Assembly (NCBI RefSeq): GCF_024124665.1
Contig: NZ_JAMXSB010000012.1
Coordinates: 62,001-126,000 of the forward strand
DNA length: 64,000 nt
Direction of reading: 5' to 3'
Origin: Pleionea sp. CnH1-48
GTDB taxonomy: Bacteria; Pseudomonadota; Gammaproteobacteria; Enterobacterales; Kangiellaceae
Shown: one piece after another, positions 18,585 to 27,473 of the stretch
Numbering within the stretch: position 1 is the stretch's first letter
Layout: each line of letters begins with the position of its first letter
Made by a program: the position numbers and the translations under genes
Notes under the pieces: model-generated
What the model saw: the letters and a program-made list of their open reading frames with translations, nothing else
Database searches by the model: none
Told to the model about the DNA's origin: nothing

Positions 18585-19814
18585 GTGACAAACAAAACAT
18601 CACTTGATAAAAATAAAATAAATATCCTTTTGTTGGAAGGTATCCACCCTAATGCCGAAGCCGCTCTGCGCGTCGATGGTTATACCAATGTCACAGCATT
18701 GAAAACCTCCCTCTCTGGTGACGAACTCCACTCTAAGTTAGCAAACACTCACTTCTTAGGAATACGTTCAAGAACGCAGATCACACCAGAAGTTCTGCAA
18801 CATGCCCCCAAATTGGCAGGCATTGGCTGCTTCTGCATTGGGACCAATCAGGTCGATCTGAGCGCCACTCGCTCTCTTGGTATTCCTGTTTTCAATGCAC
18901 CTTTTGCAAATACACGTTCAGTGGCAGAGCTGGTTCTGGCCGAAATGATTCTGTTGCTTCGTGGTGTTCCTGCCAAGAACGCTGCAGCCCACCGTGGAGA
19001 ATGGATCAAATCGGCAGCAGGCTCTTATGAAACTCGCGGCAAAACTCTGGGCATTGTTGGCTATGGCCACATTGGCACTCAACTGGGTATTTTGGCCGAA
19101 AACCTGGGCATGACGGTGCAATTTCACGACATCGAAAATAAACTGACACTGGGCAATGCGCGTCAGGTTGATAGCTTCGAAACCTTGCTTAAGACGTCCG
19201 ATATTGTGACTTTCCATGTACCAGAAACCGCCCAGACCCAAAACATGATGGGTCCGGAGCAATTCGCACAAATTAAAAAGGGGGCATTACTAATCAACGC
19301 TTCACGGGGTACCGTTGTTGATATTGATGCACTGGCCGCTGCTTTAGAAAGTGAGCAGGTTGCAGGGGCAGCCATTGATGTGTTCCCCAAAGAGCCTAAA
19401 TCGAATACGGAAGAATTTGTCTCTCCGTTAAGAGCGTTTGATAATGTCATACTGACACCTCATATTGGTGGCAGTACTCAAGAAGCCCAAGCGAACATCG
19501 GCACCGAAGTAATTGATAAGCTCATTCGCTACAGCAATAACGGCTCTACCCTGTCCAGCGTAAATTTCCCAGAGGTTGCTTTACCTGAACATACCGGTCG
19601 TCATAGAATATGCCACATTCACAAAAACGAACCCGGTGTACTTTCTGCAATCAACGATATTTTCTCTTCGAGAAAGATCAACATTTCAGGTCAGTACCTA
19701 CAAACCAACGATGATGTGGGTTATGTGGTTACCGATATTGAAAAAGCCGATGATGAATTAGTCTCTGAGCTTAAAGCCATTAATGGCACTTTAAAAGTAC
19801 GGACTCTCTACTGA
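18585..19814 (+). CDS. serA: D-3-phosphoglycerate dehydrogenase
   Basis: 409 residues starting at GTG, chosen because GGAG lies nine bases upstream and the nearby ATG at 18571 runs straight into a stop. The catalytic domain, the NAD-binding Rossmann domain (LGIVGYGHIGTQLG) and the catalytic His293 in TPHIGGST are clear; a C-terminal ACT domain (~335–409) should bind serine for feedback inhibition. The length equals the E. coli-type enzyme. It makes 3-phosphohydroxypyruvate, the first step of serine synthesis. It is divergent from the EPS operon, separated by 211 bp, and followed by a palindromic repeat. Confidence 0.96.
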   Translation: MTNKTSLDKNKINILLLEGIHPNAEAALRVDGYTNVTALKTSLSGDELHSKLANTHFLGIRSRTQITPEVLQHAPKLAGIGCFCIGTNQVDLSATRSLGIPVFNAPFANTRSVAELVLAEMILLLRGVPAKNAAAHRGEWIKSAAGSYETRGKTLGIVGYGHIGTQLGILAENLGMTVQFHDIENKLTLGNARQVDSFETLLKTSDIVTFHVPETAQTQNMMGPEQFAQIKKGALLINASRGTVVDIDALAAALESEQVAGAAIDVFPKEPKSNTEEFVSPLRAFDNVILTPHIGGSTQEAQANIGTEVIDKLIRYSNNGSTLSSVNFPEVALPEHTGRHRICHIHKNEPGVLSAINDIFSSRKINISGQYLQTNDDVGYVVTDIEKADDELVSELKAINGTLKVRTLY

Positions 19815-19827
19815 TTTGATTGCAGTC

Positions 19828-19888
19828 TATACCCAAAGTATTTCAAGGTGCAGCCAACACCGCTGCGTCTTGAAAGGCGACAGGTATA
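19828..19888. repeat. Imperfect palindromic intergenic repeat
   Basis: Sixty-one bp downstream of serA are built of nested complementary arms: TATACC with GGTATA at the ends, TTTCAAG with CTTGAAA inside, and GCAGC with GCTGC at the centre. The outer 15 bases (TATACCCAAAGTATT) occur again at 51389, at the end of polA. This looks like one copy of a dispersed REP/MITE-like element; copy number in the genome is unknown. Confidence 0.6.
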
Positions 19889-19891
19889 TCT

Positions 19892-19922
19892 AATATTGGG
19901 CTGACACCAACGGCCCAATATT
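19892..19922 (+). terminator. Strong hairpin after serA
   Basis: A perfect 10-bp stem (AATATTGGGC with GCCCAATATT, 11-nt loop) lies 30 bp before the flippase ATG. There is no T-tract, so it may be a Rho-dependent or weak stop for serA, or a leader structure of the flippase transcript. Confidence 0.45.
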
Positions 19923-19952
19923 GTGTCACTACCGGGCAAAGGATTGTCCTTA

Positions 19953-21419
19953 ATGTCATCTAACATTTTATTAAAACACTCCGTACTCTACGCCATAGGA
20001 AACATTGCGAATAAAGTCGCGGGTTTCTTAATGCTACCTTTATATACCTCAAAGCTTTTGGTTTCTGATTATGGTGTCATAGAGACCATCGACCTATTGG
20101 TGATGGTATTTGCCATTTTGCTAGGTATGCACGCACTTGGTAGTGCTCAAATACGTATCTTTCACGAAAAGAAAGAACAAGATCCCTATAAAGTTATTTC
20201 GACGTCCATGTTGTTGGCGGCAGTGTTTACTGGCGTCATAGCGGCACTGGGGTGCGTCTTTGCCGAGAGCATATCAGAGTACTTATTAAAATCCGATCAA
20301 TACACGCTTGTGGTTCAATTGAGCTTTTTGTCACTGGTCTTTGTGACTCAGATCGAGCTGTTACTTATTTATAAACGTCTAAAAGGACAAGCCGTCTACT
20401 TTGTAGTTTTTTCGCTAGTTCGACTATTCGCTTCCATTGGACTTAATGTTTACTTTATTGGCTATCAAGAAATGGGATTGATGGGCTTTGCCTACAGCGT
20501 CATCATCACATCGGTAGTTTTCTCACTGGTTTTGCTCGCAGACTTTATTTATCACCATCGCTTATCCTTTGTTGGTGATGTTGCCAAACAACTGATCAAG
20601 TTCGGCGCACCACTCATTATGGCCTCTGCCTCCATGTATGTTATTCACTTCCTAGATCGTTTTGTGGTGAACTACTATCATGGCCTGGAAGAAGTCGGTC
20701 TTTACTCGCTGGCTTATAAGTTTGCGTTTTTAGTGTCGGTATTAGTTGGCGAACCTTTCAATCGAGTGTGGGATGTTAACGTATTTGACTATGCCGAGAA
20801 AAAAGACTGGAAGCCCTACTTTGCTAAAGTATTTCTCTATTACTCCATTGCGCTGTTTAGTGTGGCTTTAGGCATCTCTATTTTTATCGATAACTTGCTC
20901 GGCTGGATCATTGATGAAAAATTTGCCGGAGCACTCCTGTTTGTACCCTTCCTGTTGATGGGTTACGCCATCCGTGAACTCGGAGATTTCTTTAAACAAG
21001 TGCTCTTTATTAATAAGCGCTCGAAAGATGTGGGACGAGTTTCGTTTTATGCTGCCTTGGCGAACATTCTTTTGAGTTTCTTACTGATTCCTTTTTATGG
21101 TGCTTTAGGTGCTGCCATTGCCACGTTACTCACCTGGAGTTTGTACTGCCTATGGCTATGGTGGCTACAACACAAAGAGCACCACATTCAATATCCTTTC
21201 TTCAAAGTGTTTGCCTATATAGGTTTGTGCACAATCTTAATTGTCGCCAATGCCTTCTACTCAGCAGAATCTTTTGTCGTTGACTTTATCATTAATCTGA
21301 TGATGGTTGGAGCGATGTTATTGGTCATCTTCTACGGCTTCATCGCTTCAGAAGACAGGAACAACATCACTCATTTTGTAGCGTCAAAATTAGGTCGCAA
21401 TAATCAGGCAAGCAGTTAA
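19953..21419 (+). CDS. Wzx-like lipid-linked oligosaccharide flippase
   Basis: 488 residues from the ATG at 19953; AAAGGA lies about ten bases upstream, and the longer GTG frame from 19923 would start inside the hairpin. Some 12–14 hydrophobic segments cover the whole chain, with the N-terminal pattern of polysaccharide-biosynthesis MOP flippases (SVLYAIGNIANKVAGFLMLP). It should move undecaprenyl-linked repeat units to the periplasmic side. The EPS operon itself contains no flippase gene, so this one, separated only by serA, is the best candidate to serve it. A link to O-antigen or another glycan cannot be excluded. Confidence 0.85.
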   Translation: MSSNILLKHSVLYAIGNIANKVAGFLMLPLYTSKLLVSDYGVIETIDLLVMVFAILLGMHALGSAQIRIFHEKKEQDPYKVISTSMLLAAVFTGVIAALGCVFAESISEYLLKSDQYTLVVQLSFLSLVFVTQIELLLIYKRLKGQAVYFVVFSLVRLFASIGLNVYFIGYQEMGLMGFAYSVIITSVVFSLVLLADFIYHHRLSFVGDVAKQLIKFGAPLIMASASMYVIHFLDRFVVNYYHGLEEVGLYSLAYKFAFLVSVLVGEPFNRVWDVNVFDYAEKKDWKPYFAKVFLYYSIALFSVALGISIFIDNLLGWIIDEKFAGALLFVPFLLMGYAIRELGDFFKQVLFINKRSKDVGRVSFYAALANILLSFLLIPFYGALGAAIATLLTWSLYCLWLWWLQHKEHHIQYPFFKVFAYIGLCTILIVANAFYSAESFVVDFIINLMMVGAMLLVIFYGFIASEDRNNITHFVASKLGRNNQASS

Positions 21420-21425
21420 TTGTTA

Positions 21426-21452
21426 CCGTCCCCGATTCCAATTTGGGGACGG
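21426..21452. terminator. Hairpin between convergent flippase and mksB genes
   Basis: CCGTCCCC and GGGGACGG form a perfect 8-bp stem around an 11-nt loop, placed between two convergent stop codons. A short T-rich run follows on the plus strand only weakly. It probably ends transcription from one or both sides. Confidence 0.5.
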
Positions 21453-21473
21453 CTCATTTCACAGCTCCAAAGC

Positions 21474-24400
21474 TTATTCGCTAAATACCTGTTGCATAAA
21501 GTCCAGTTCGGCTTGTTGGTAAATCGTATTTCTATGATTAGCCCATAGCTCTTTTATACGCTCTTGATTGCACACTTTTCTATCAACCAGAACTCGAGTA
21601 TTAAGTTCACCGCGCTTTACAGGGCTTGGGCACTTCGCGTAGACAAACTCATTAGTAATAAGATCCATATAGGGTCCACACTTGCTGGTAGGCATAATAA
21701 AGACCAACTGCAATCCCAAAGAGTTAATCAAATACTCAATCACTTCACGGCTACGGGTTTCATCCATCTTAGAAAAAGCTTCATCCACCATAACCATACG
21801 CAAATGAGACTTGCCTTCACTAAAGCGAAAGGCGCTGGTAATAGCCGCAGCTCTGATAATGTAGGCAGGCGTTTCGAGCTGTCCACCAGAACCTGTTCCA
21901 TATTCCGATAATGGAATCGCAGGCTTACCTTCAACCTCTTTAAAGATCTCGTAACGATGGTAGTTTCTATAATCGGATATGCGATCAAGCTCTCGCAATG
22001 CTTTGTCTTGATCTTCATCCAGTAACATTGACATCAAACGGTCACGTACTTTTTGCGATGACTTGGTGAGTGTTGCTTCAAATAAAGTTTGTCCGTCACC
22101 CAGTTGCGGATTACGAATGATTTCATCAAAGAACTTAGCGTATTCTTTATACTCCGGGAGCCAATCATAATCGAAGCGGAAAGTTTCTCTATCATCACCA
22201 AAACGATGATATTGAAGTTCATGATTCAATAATTCGATCTGACGCTTACCATCATTAATCGCCTGATGGATCGAGTGACAGAGGTTACTCACAAACGCAT
22301 TATTAAAGCTTTCTTTAAGCTTGGTGAGCTGATGATGCTTTTCAACCAGTATGTTGTTTTTTAACCGATTGTAGATAGAATCAATTTGTCGCTGTAGCTG
22401 ACACACATTACGGAATAAGGTCTGATCATAATCGCCACGGAATGCACTGTAAGCAATGGCGTCACCAGGCATGCTGTATTGGTTGTGTTCTTTTATAGCG
22501 TCATCGAGCTTACGTTCAATACTGTAAAGTTGAGACTCGATATGCTCTTTTTGATCCAGCGCCATGCGTAGATCTAAGCCTTCGGCTTGTCCATCGGCTT
22601 TAGCTAAGCGCTCAGACGAATCAAAGTCTGGCCAGTCTTCACTGATCTGCTGAAGAGCCACCTCGCAGGATTCAACTTTTTCTTGCGTCTCATCTTGCTC
22701 ATCCGCTAAACGCTTAATGGCTTTTTTGAGACTGGAGAGTTTTTCTTCCTGCTGACCAATCTGTTTAATAAGCTGATCTTCTTGTGTGCGTAACTCTTCT
22801 TCATTCTGTTTAAACTGATTGAGTTTGTCTTCCAGCTCACTGTGATCACCCAGATCAATCTGTTGAATCAAGTTTTCCAGCTTTTGCAGTTCACGATGAC
22901 AACTTAACATCTGACTCAATACATCAGCGATGTCTAATGAGTTCAACTCTTCAATTGCTTTGCTTAACTGGCGCAATCCAACCAGACGATCATTAACTAA
23001 CTGCCATTGCTCAGTTAGTCGAGTGAGATCTTGCTGACGTGCCAAAGTAGCGCGGTTGCGTGCTTCTGCGCCAAAAACCAGATCAGCATCAGGTAAGTCA
23101 CAACGCCAGAGAGAATAGTTACCTGAAGCCAAACACTCACGCGTCACGCCACGTCGAGTCATTCTTAATTGTTCAGCATCATCAACACGAACAACAGCGC
23201 CGTAGCTGGCTTGAACATAATGTCGCGCAGAAGCGTGAGTAAATTCCAACACGTGCATGATGGAATCTTTATCTAAAGATAAACGTTCTGCATCTTTAAA
23301 AGCTTTTTCGCCTTGAATGATTCGTGCTTTGCTCATGCGACCGGGTAACCCTCGCACCACACGAATAGCATCGGCTTCAAACTCGGGTTCAACGATAATA
23401 GAAAATCTCGCCCCACCTAGATAACCCTCGATAGCCGCTTGCCACTCAGGCTCGGTGACCTCAATATGATCACAAAGTACGCGAGGATCAGCGTCCGGCA
23501 ACGCGATGCTAATGGCATCCAATGCTTTTTGTACATAGTCAGGATAGGATACTTGGTGTTTTTCTAAACGTTCAATGTCTTTTTGTTTCGACTGTCGTTC
23601 ACGGGCAATGCGCTCGTAATCCATTTCTAAACGATTAAGTTTTTGCCGCACCTGTTGTTTCAGATTGTCCTGATCTTCAATGCTATGATTCCAGTGCTGC
23701 AACCACTGCTGCTGTTGATGTTGAATATCTCTTACTTCATCCAGTTGTTTTTCCAACATCTGAATGTCATTGAGCATATCTTTGCCTAACAGAGCCTGAA
23801 TATTAAGTGCGTTGCTTTTTTTAGCTTGAACAACACCACGGGCCATCTTGAGCGAACCATTGTTCAATAGATCAGACATCGCCTGTTGGACAGGCTTTGA
23901 AGCAATAGCATCAACAATCACTTGAGTTTGGTCAAAGTTAGACTGCAGTTTTCTTTCTTCTTGTAATAACTGTTGAGCCAGAATAGATAAATGCTTTTCT
24001 TGCTCTTTGACTCGGCGAGACAAATCGTCTTTTTCTTGAAGAGCACCAATACCCAATCGCTGTGCTTCTAGTGCAACACGTTGCTCGTGTAACTGTTCTC
24101 TACGTTCGCGAGTAATAACGACTGAATTTTGATGGTTTTCGATTTGTTCTTCACAGTTTTTCTGTTGTTGTTTATTAGCAATATAGGTCTTTTGGCGGTT
24201 ACGAAACTGGTGTTGCGCCAAAGTATAGTTATGGGTCTGCAATTCAATCCATTGTTCTATGTAGCCCTGACTTAATTCATCAGCATTCGCTAAGATATCG
24301 ATAGACTGCAATAAACGATTAGCATCTCGTTCCATACCATGAATGGTCTTTAACTGACCGGATATAGAACGGATGGCTTCTCCCAGATCTTTCTTTTCCA

Positions 24401-25124
24401 GAATTTCTTCAGACACGAAGCGGTCAATGCTTTGTACAGGCTTGTACGCCATAAAGCGCGAGAAAGCTTTAGCCGAATTAAGAGCCTCTGACTCGGCTAC
24501 CGCATCTTTTTTGCCACGCAGAGCACCATAAAGTCTACGTAAGTAGGCACGCTTGGTGTCATACTTTTCTACATTAGGATTACCAAAAGATTGAATCAGT
24601 GACGTATGTAAGTTTTCTAAAGTAAGAATGCTTTTGCTATCACCAAGTGATAATACCAAGTGTGAGAGCTTTATCTGCTTTTCTTCAAACTGGTTGCCCA
24701 GAATATAAAACTGGATAGCATCTTGGCGAGCTAAGGACTGTTGGCCATTCTTTTCAATGTAGGCACGCACAGCTATGAGTGCGGTAAAGGGTGTAGCATC
24801 TTCGTTCTCTGTCGGATAAAAAGTTCCGACAATATAGCCATCCGTTGGATTAAGTCTGGCATAGCTGCCGTCATCACAACCTAAGATATAGGACGCCAGA
24901 GTTCTTACTTTTTTACCGCCACGCCCTTTCTGTGTGGTTTCATCCTGACCAGGGTTAAACTGAAACAGATTTTCATGAGCCGCCGTCATCAAAGTTTGAA
25001 TGGCATCTGCCGCAGTGGTTTTTCCAGAACCATTGCCACCAGAAAAAAGATTAAGTGGTCCAAATTCAAACTCAGTATTGGGCAAATTACCCCAGTTGAT
25101 TAATATTAATTTCTTTAGATACAC
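21474..25124 (-). CDS. mksB: SMC-like condensin ATPase MksB (JetC homologue)
   Basis: 1216 residues. The N-terminal half of the ATPase head has Walker A GGNGSGKTT (29–37) after a short MukB/MksB-type opening (LILINWGNLPNTEFEFG). Long coiled coils (~290–500 and ~690–850) flank a central hinge-like region (~520–680). The C-terminal half-head holds the ABC signature EYGTGSGGQLE near 1072 and Walker B MVMVDEAFSK with Asp1114/Glu1115. The family is the MksB/JetC branch of SMC proteins. With MksE and MksF it should form a DNA-loop-extruding complex for chromosome organisation or plasmid control. The nuclease partner JetD/MksG is not encoded next to it. Spacing to mksE is 2 bp. Confidence 0.9.
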   Translation of the reverse strand: MYLKKLILINWGNLPNTEFEFGPLNLFSGGNGSGKTTAADAIQTLMTAAHENLFQFNPGQDETTQKGRGGKKVRTLASYILGCDDGSYARLNPTDGYIVGTFYPTENEDATPFTALIAVRAYIEKNGQQSLARQDAIQFYILGNQFEEKQIKLSHLVLSLGDSKSILTLENLHTSLIQSFGNPNVEKYDTKRAYLRRLYGALRGKKDAVAESEALNSAKAFSRFMAYKPVQSIDRFVSEEILEKKDLGEAIRSISGQLKTIHGMERDANRLLQSIDILANADELSQGYIEQWIELQTHNYTLAQHQFRNRQKTYIANKQQQKNCEEQIENHQNSVVITRERREQLHEQRVALEAQRLGIGALQEKDDLSRRVKEQEKHLSILAQQLLQEERKLQSNFDQTQVIVDAIASKPVQQAMSDLLNNGSLKMARGVVQAKKSNALNIQALLGKDMLNDIQMLEKQLDEVRDIQHQQQQWLQHWNHSIEDQDNLKQQVRQKLNRLEMDYERIARERQSKQKDIERLEKHQVSYPDYVQKALDAISIALPDADPRVLCDHIEVTEPEWQAAIEGYLGGARFSIIVEPEFEADAIRVVRGLPGRMSKARIIQGEKAFKDAERLSLDKDSIMHVLEFTHASARHYVQASYGAVVRVDDAEQLRMTRRGVTRECLASGNYSLWRCDLPDADLVFGAEARNRATLARQQDLTRLTEQWQLVNDRLVGLRQLSKAIEELNSLDIADVLSQMLSCHRELQKLENLIQQIDLGDHSELEDKLNQFKQNEEELRTQEDQLIKQIGQQEEKLSSLKKAIKRLADEQDETQEKVESCEVALQQISEDWPDFDSSERLAKADGQAEGLDLRMALDQKEHIESQLYSIERKLDDAIKEHNQYSMPGDAIAYSAFRGDYDQTLFRNVCQLQRQIDSIYNRLKNNILVEKHHQLTKLKESFNNAFVSNLCHSIHQAINDGKRQIELLNHELQYHRFGDDRETFRFDYDWLPEYKEYAKFFDEIIRNPQLGDGQTLFEATLTKSSQKVRDRLMSMLLDEDQDKALRELDRISDYRNYHRYEIFKEVEGKPAIPLSEYGTGSGGQLETPAYIIRAAAITSAFRFSEGKSHLRMVMVDEAFSKMDETRSREVIEYLINSLGLQLVFIMPTSKCGPYMDLITNEFVYAKCPSPVKRGELNTRVLVDRKVCNQERIKELWANHRNTIYQQAELDFMQQVFSE

Positions 25125-25126
25125 GG

Positions 25127-25822
25127 TTATTCGCCTGCTAATACTTGTTCGTCATTTTCTTGGGCAACTGCTTCTTCATCTGTTGGCTCAACATTATCTT
25201 CTGACAATGCAGCCAGAGCATCTTCATTGATAAAGGTAACGATCATAGGATGTATTTTTATCCAGCTTTCTCCATTAGAAAACTCTTCATCCTGACGATA
25301 TTGAATCAATCGTAGCTGTCGCAAACGCTGAAACATTTTTTTGCGGTCCGTTAATTTTTCTGGCAACGGTCGTCGCAGCATGTTTTTCATGGCGATGCTG
25401 ATAGACTCGAGAGATTCCAAAGCATAGCCAGAGTCATCAATCTTGCCTTCTCGTAGCGCTTTATCGTACTGCACTCTCAAAATCAAAACTAAGGCGACTT
25501 CGTTTTGCGTTAAGCGCTGGCGCAGACTGCCACTGAATGCCGATTCTTCAGGTTCTTTAACACCAGGAATTTCTGCTGCAGGAGGGTACAGTCGAACGTA
25601 TTGAAACTGACTGTCATGATGGAGCTGAATATGAGCAACACTTAAGTAATCACGAACGAGTTCTTCAATACGCACAAAGCGATCATATAGTTGTTCTTCT
25701 GTCGCACTTTCAGAACGGCATAATACGCTGTAGTTCATTAAGCGAATGATTAACTCTTGAAAGTCGTTTAGCGATAAGTTTTTCGACTCTAAAGAGTCTT
25801 CAATTAAATTACTCAATATCAT
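25127..25822 (-). CDS. mksE: Condensin subunit MksE (JetB, DUF4194-type)
   Basis: 231 residues with an expected winged-helix KITE fold (LTQNEVALVLILRVQYDKAL; RLRQLRLIQYR) and an acidic C-terminal tail after residue ~205. Size, order and a 4-nt overlap with mksF match the MksE/JetB family (DUF4194). KITE subunits dimerise and bind the MksF kleisin, bridging it to MksB. Identification rests mainly on operon structure and general pattern, since the family is weakly conserved. Confidence 0.82.
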   Translation of the reverse strand: MILSNLIEDSLESKNLSLNDFQELIIRLMNYSVLCRSESATEEQLYDRFVRIEELVRDYLSVAHIQLHHDSQFQYVRLYPPAAEIPGVKEPEESAFSGSLRQRLTQNEVALVLILRVQYDKALREGKIDDSGYALESLESISIAMKNMLRRPLPEKLTDRKKMFQRLRQLRLIQYRQDEEFSNGESWIKIHPMIVTFINEDALAALSEDNVEPTDEEAVAQENDEQVLAGE

Positions 25823-27270
25823 GACGCATCACTTTTATCTGATTCTTGTATCAATTCGATAGAAAACTCATCGGCCTCAAAGTAGCTATCTTCGGTACGC
25901 TTACCCGTTGGCTCAACCTTGAATGTGTATTCACTCGACTGACGACCACTTGAGCCCACTTCAATTGCGTGGGCACGCATAAGCAAATCTTTGGCGTTAT
26001 TAACAGGAAGCTGATGAGAAAAAATACGATGGCCTTTGCCTAAAGACTCACCAAGATAGTCGGCCAAGTCTTGATTACTGATAGCAAAGGCTTTTTCTAC
26101 CGATTGTTTAATAAATAATTCTTTACGAGCATCATCATTCATGTCGGCACTTTCTTCTGCTCGTGTATCAACAATACGTTTTTTGTTTCTTTGATAAAGC
26201 TTCAATTGGCCCGGATCAAACAGGGCTACTTGAAGCTGTGCCAGATGTTCACTCGCCATATCCAGTTTGCGATTAAGTGCGTCTTCATCGAGCGATGATA
26301 AGCTTTGACAAATATCAACAATTTCACTTTGTCTGCCCTGCGCCGAAAAACTTAACTGGCGCATAATGATGTCGGCACGGCGAGTAAAGCCATGCAACGA
26401 TTGACGTAAAGCGGGCAGCATGATTTCACTGGCTCGATGAATACGCTGTTCTATTTTTTCGAGCAATGTGAGATAAACAGAAGCCTGCTGTTGCTCGATA
26501 AGTTCTGGCGCTACCTTACGTAATTGCTTTTCGGCTTCGGCTTTAAATTCTTTACGCTTACGTCGCGCTTTAACAATGGAGCCCTGAATTTCGTCACGCC
26601 ATTTTTCGACACTGTCTGCCGATAAGCGAATAGACAGATCAGGCATAAAGCGCTTTTCCATAAACTCAAAAAATTCTTCACTGGCTTTTTCTACCAGCTG
26701 TTGTGCTTCGACTTCACGCACGAGCTGACGTTTACGTTCATCCAGCTCTGCAATAGTGTCGCTGAAGTCACTGATAATTCGTTCGGAATATTCGTAAGCA
26801 TCCAGCAGATCATAAACATCGCCCTGGTCCACAAATACGGTTAAGGCATTACGAACGTTACGGGTATTGCGATGGCGTGTACGATAGGTCGCCCCATTGG
26901 ATTCAACAATCGCCTGGGTGAATAAACGACCGACACGAGTAAATGCATAAGTGCTTTGTAATGTGGCTTCGTCCACTTGTTTTTCTAACCAGCCAGACTC
27001 CAACAATGAGTTGAGTACCCATGAAGCCTGCTCTCGATCACTCTTTGCAGGTGCGCTGAACTCGTCTTCGTTGCCGTTCTCAAGTACGGGCGAGCGAGTA
27101 ATGGTTTCCTGAAATAAGGCGACGAGTTTTTCTCGAGAATTCGACGATTCATAGTCGGCTTGAGCGGTGTATAAATGAACATAAAGCGCTTGCAGACAGT
27201 TAGTGATTTGCTCCCGGTACTTACTGGTCAAAGGGCGGAAGAAGTCTTTCTTTTTATGCTCAAAAAACAT
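25819..27270 (-). CDS. mksF: Kleisin-like condensin subunit MksF (JetA)
   Basis: 483 residues. The N-terminus (FFEHKKKDFFRPLTSKYREQ) is typical of MksF/JetA, and the first ~150 residues look like a winged-helix domain. A helical, charged middle (~160–330) and a C-terminal region with YTFKVEPTG follow. MksF is expected to close the MksB ring and bind MksE. It is the first gene of the operon, the order jetA-jetB-jetC being kept. The ATG has no obvious Shine-Dalgarno. A perfect 13-bp inverted repeat lies 67 bp upstream. Confidence 0.83.
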   Translation of the reverse strand: MFFEHKKKDFFRPLTSKYREQITNCLQALYVHLYTAQADYESSNSREKLVALFQETITRSPVLENGNEDEFSAPAKSDREQASWVLNSLLESGWLEKQVDEATLQSTYAFTRVGRLFTQAIVESNGATYRTRHRNTRNVRNALTVFVDQGDVYDLLDAYEYSERIISDFSDTIAELDERKRQLVREVEAQQLVEKASEEFFEFMEKRFMPDLSIRLSADSVEKWRDEIQGSIVKARRKRKEFKAEAEKQLRKVAPELIEQQQASVYLTLLEKIEQRIHRASEIMLPALRQSLHGFTRRADIIMRQLSFSAQGRQSEIVDICQSLSSLDEDALNRKLDMASEHLAQLQVALFDPGQLKLYQRNKKRIVDTRAEESADMNDDARKELFIKQSVEKAFAISNQDLADYLGESLGKGHRIFSHQLPVNNAKDLLMRAHAIEVGSSGRQSSEYTFKVEPTGKRTEDSYFEADEFSIELIQESDKSDAS

Positions 27271-27336
27271 TCAATAGGATACTTACAGCTTGAGTTATTA
27301 TGGAGTCAATCTATCAGAATTGAGCCTGGCCTGCTT

Positions 27337-27370
27337 GCGTAAATTCAAAAAAATCACTTTGAATTTACGC
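27337..27370. promoter_or_regulatory. Perfect 13-bp inverted repeat in the mksFEB leader
   Basis: GCGTAAATTCAAA and its exact complement are separated by 8 nt. It lies 67–100 bp upstream of mksF and beyond the fba terminator. No T-tract follows on either strand, so an operator or leader structure is more likely than a terminator. Confidence 0.55.
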
Positions 27371-27405
27371 TTTCAGTCGAGGCCGTTGATGTATCCAATA
27401 GATAC

Positions 27406-27444
27406 AAAAAAGGTATGTCTTGAAAAATCAAAAACATACCTTTT
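27406..27444 (-). terminator. Rho-independent terminator of fba
   Basis: On the minus strand AAAAGGTATGT pairs with ACATACCTTTT over an AT-rich loop and is followed by a run of T, 30 bp after the fba stop codon. It separates fba from the mks operon. Confidence 0.8.
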
Positions 27445-27473
27445 ACTTGGACCTGTTGGCCTATCGTTTAGAA

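Noticed and set aside
21474-27270. A complete Wadjet anti-plasmid system.
   Set aside because: The JetD nuclease is absent from both flanks, so only the condensin part can be claimed.
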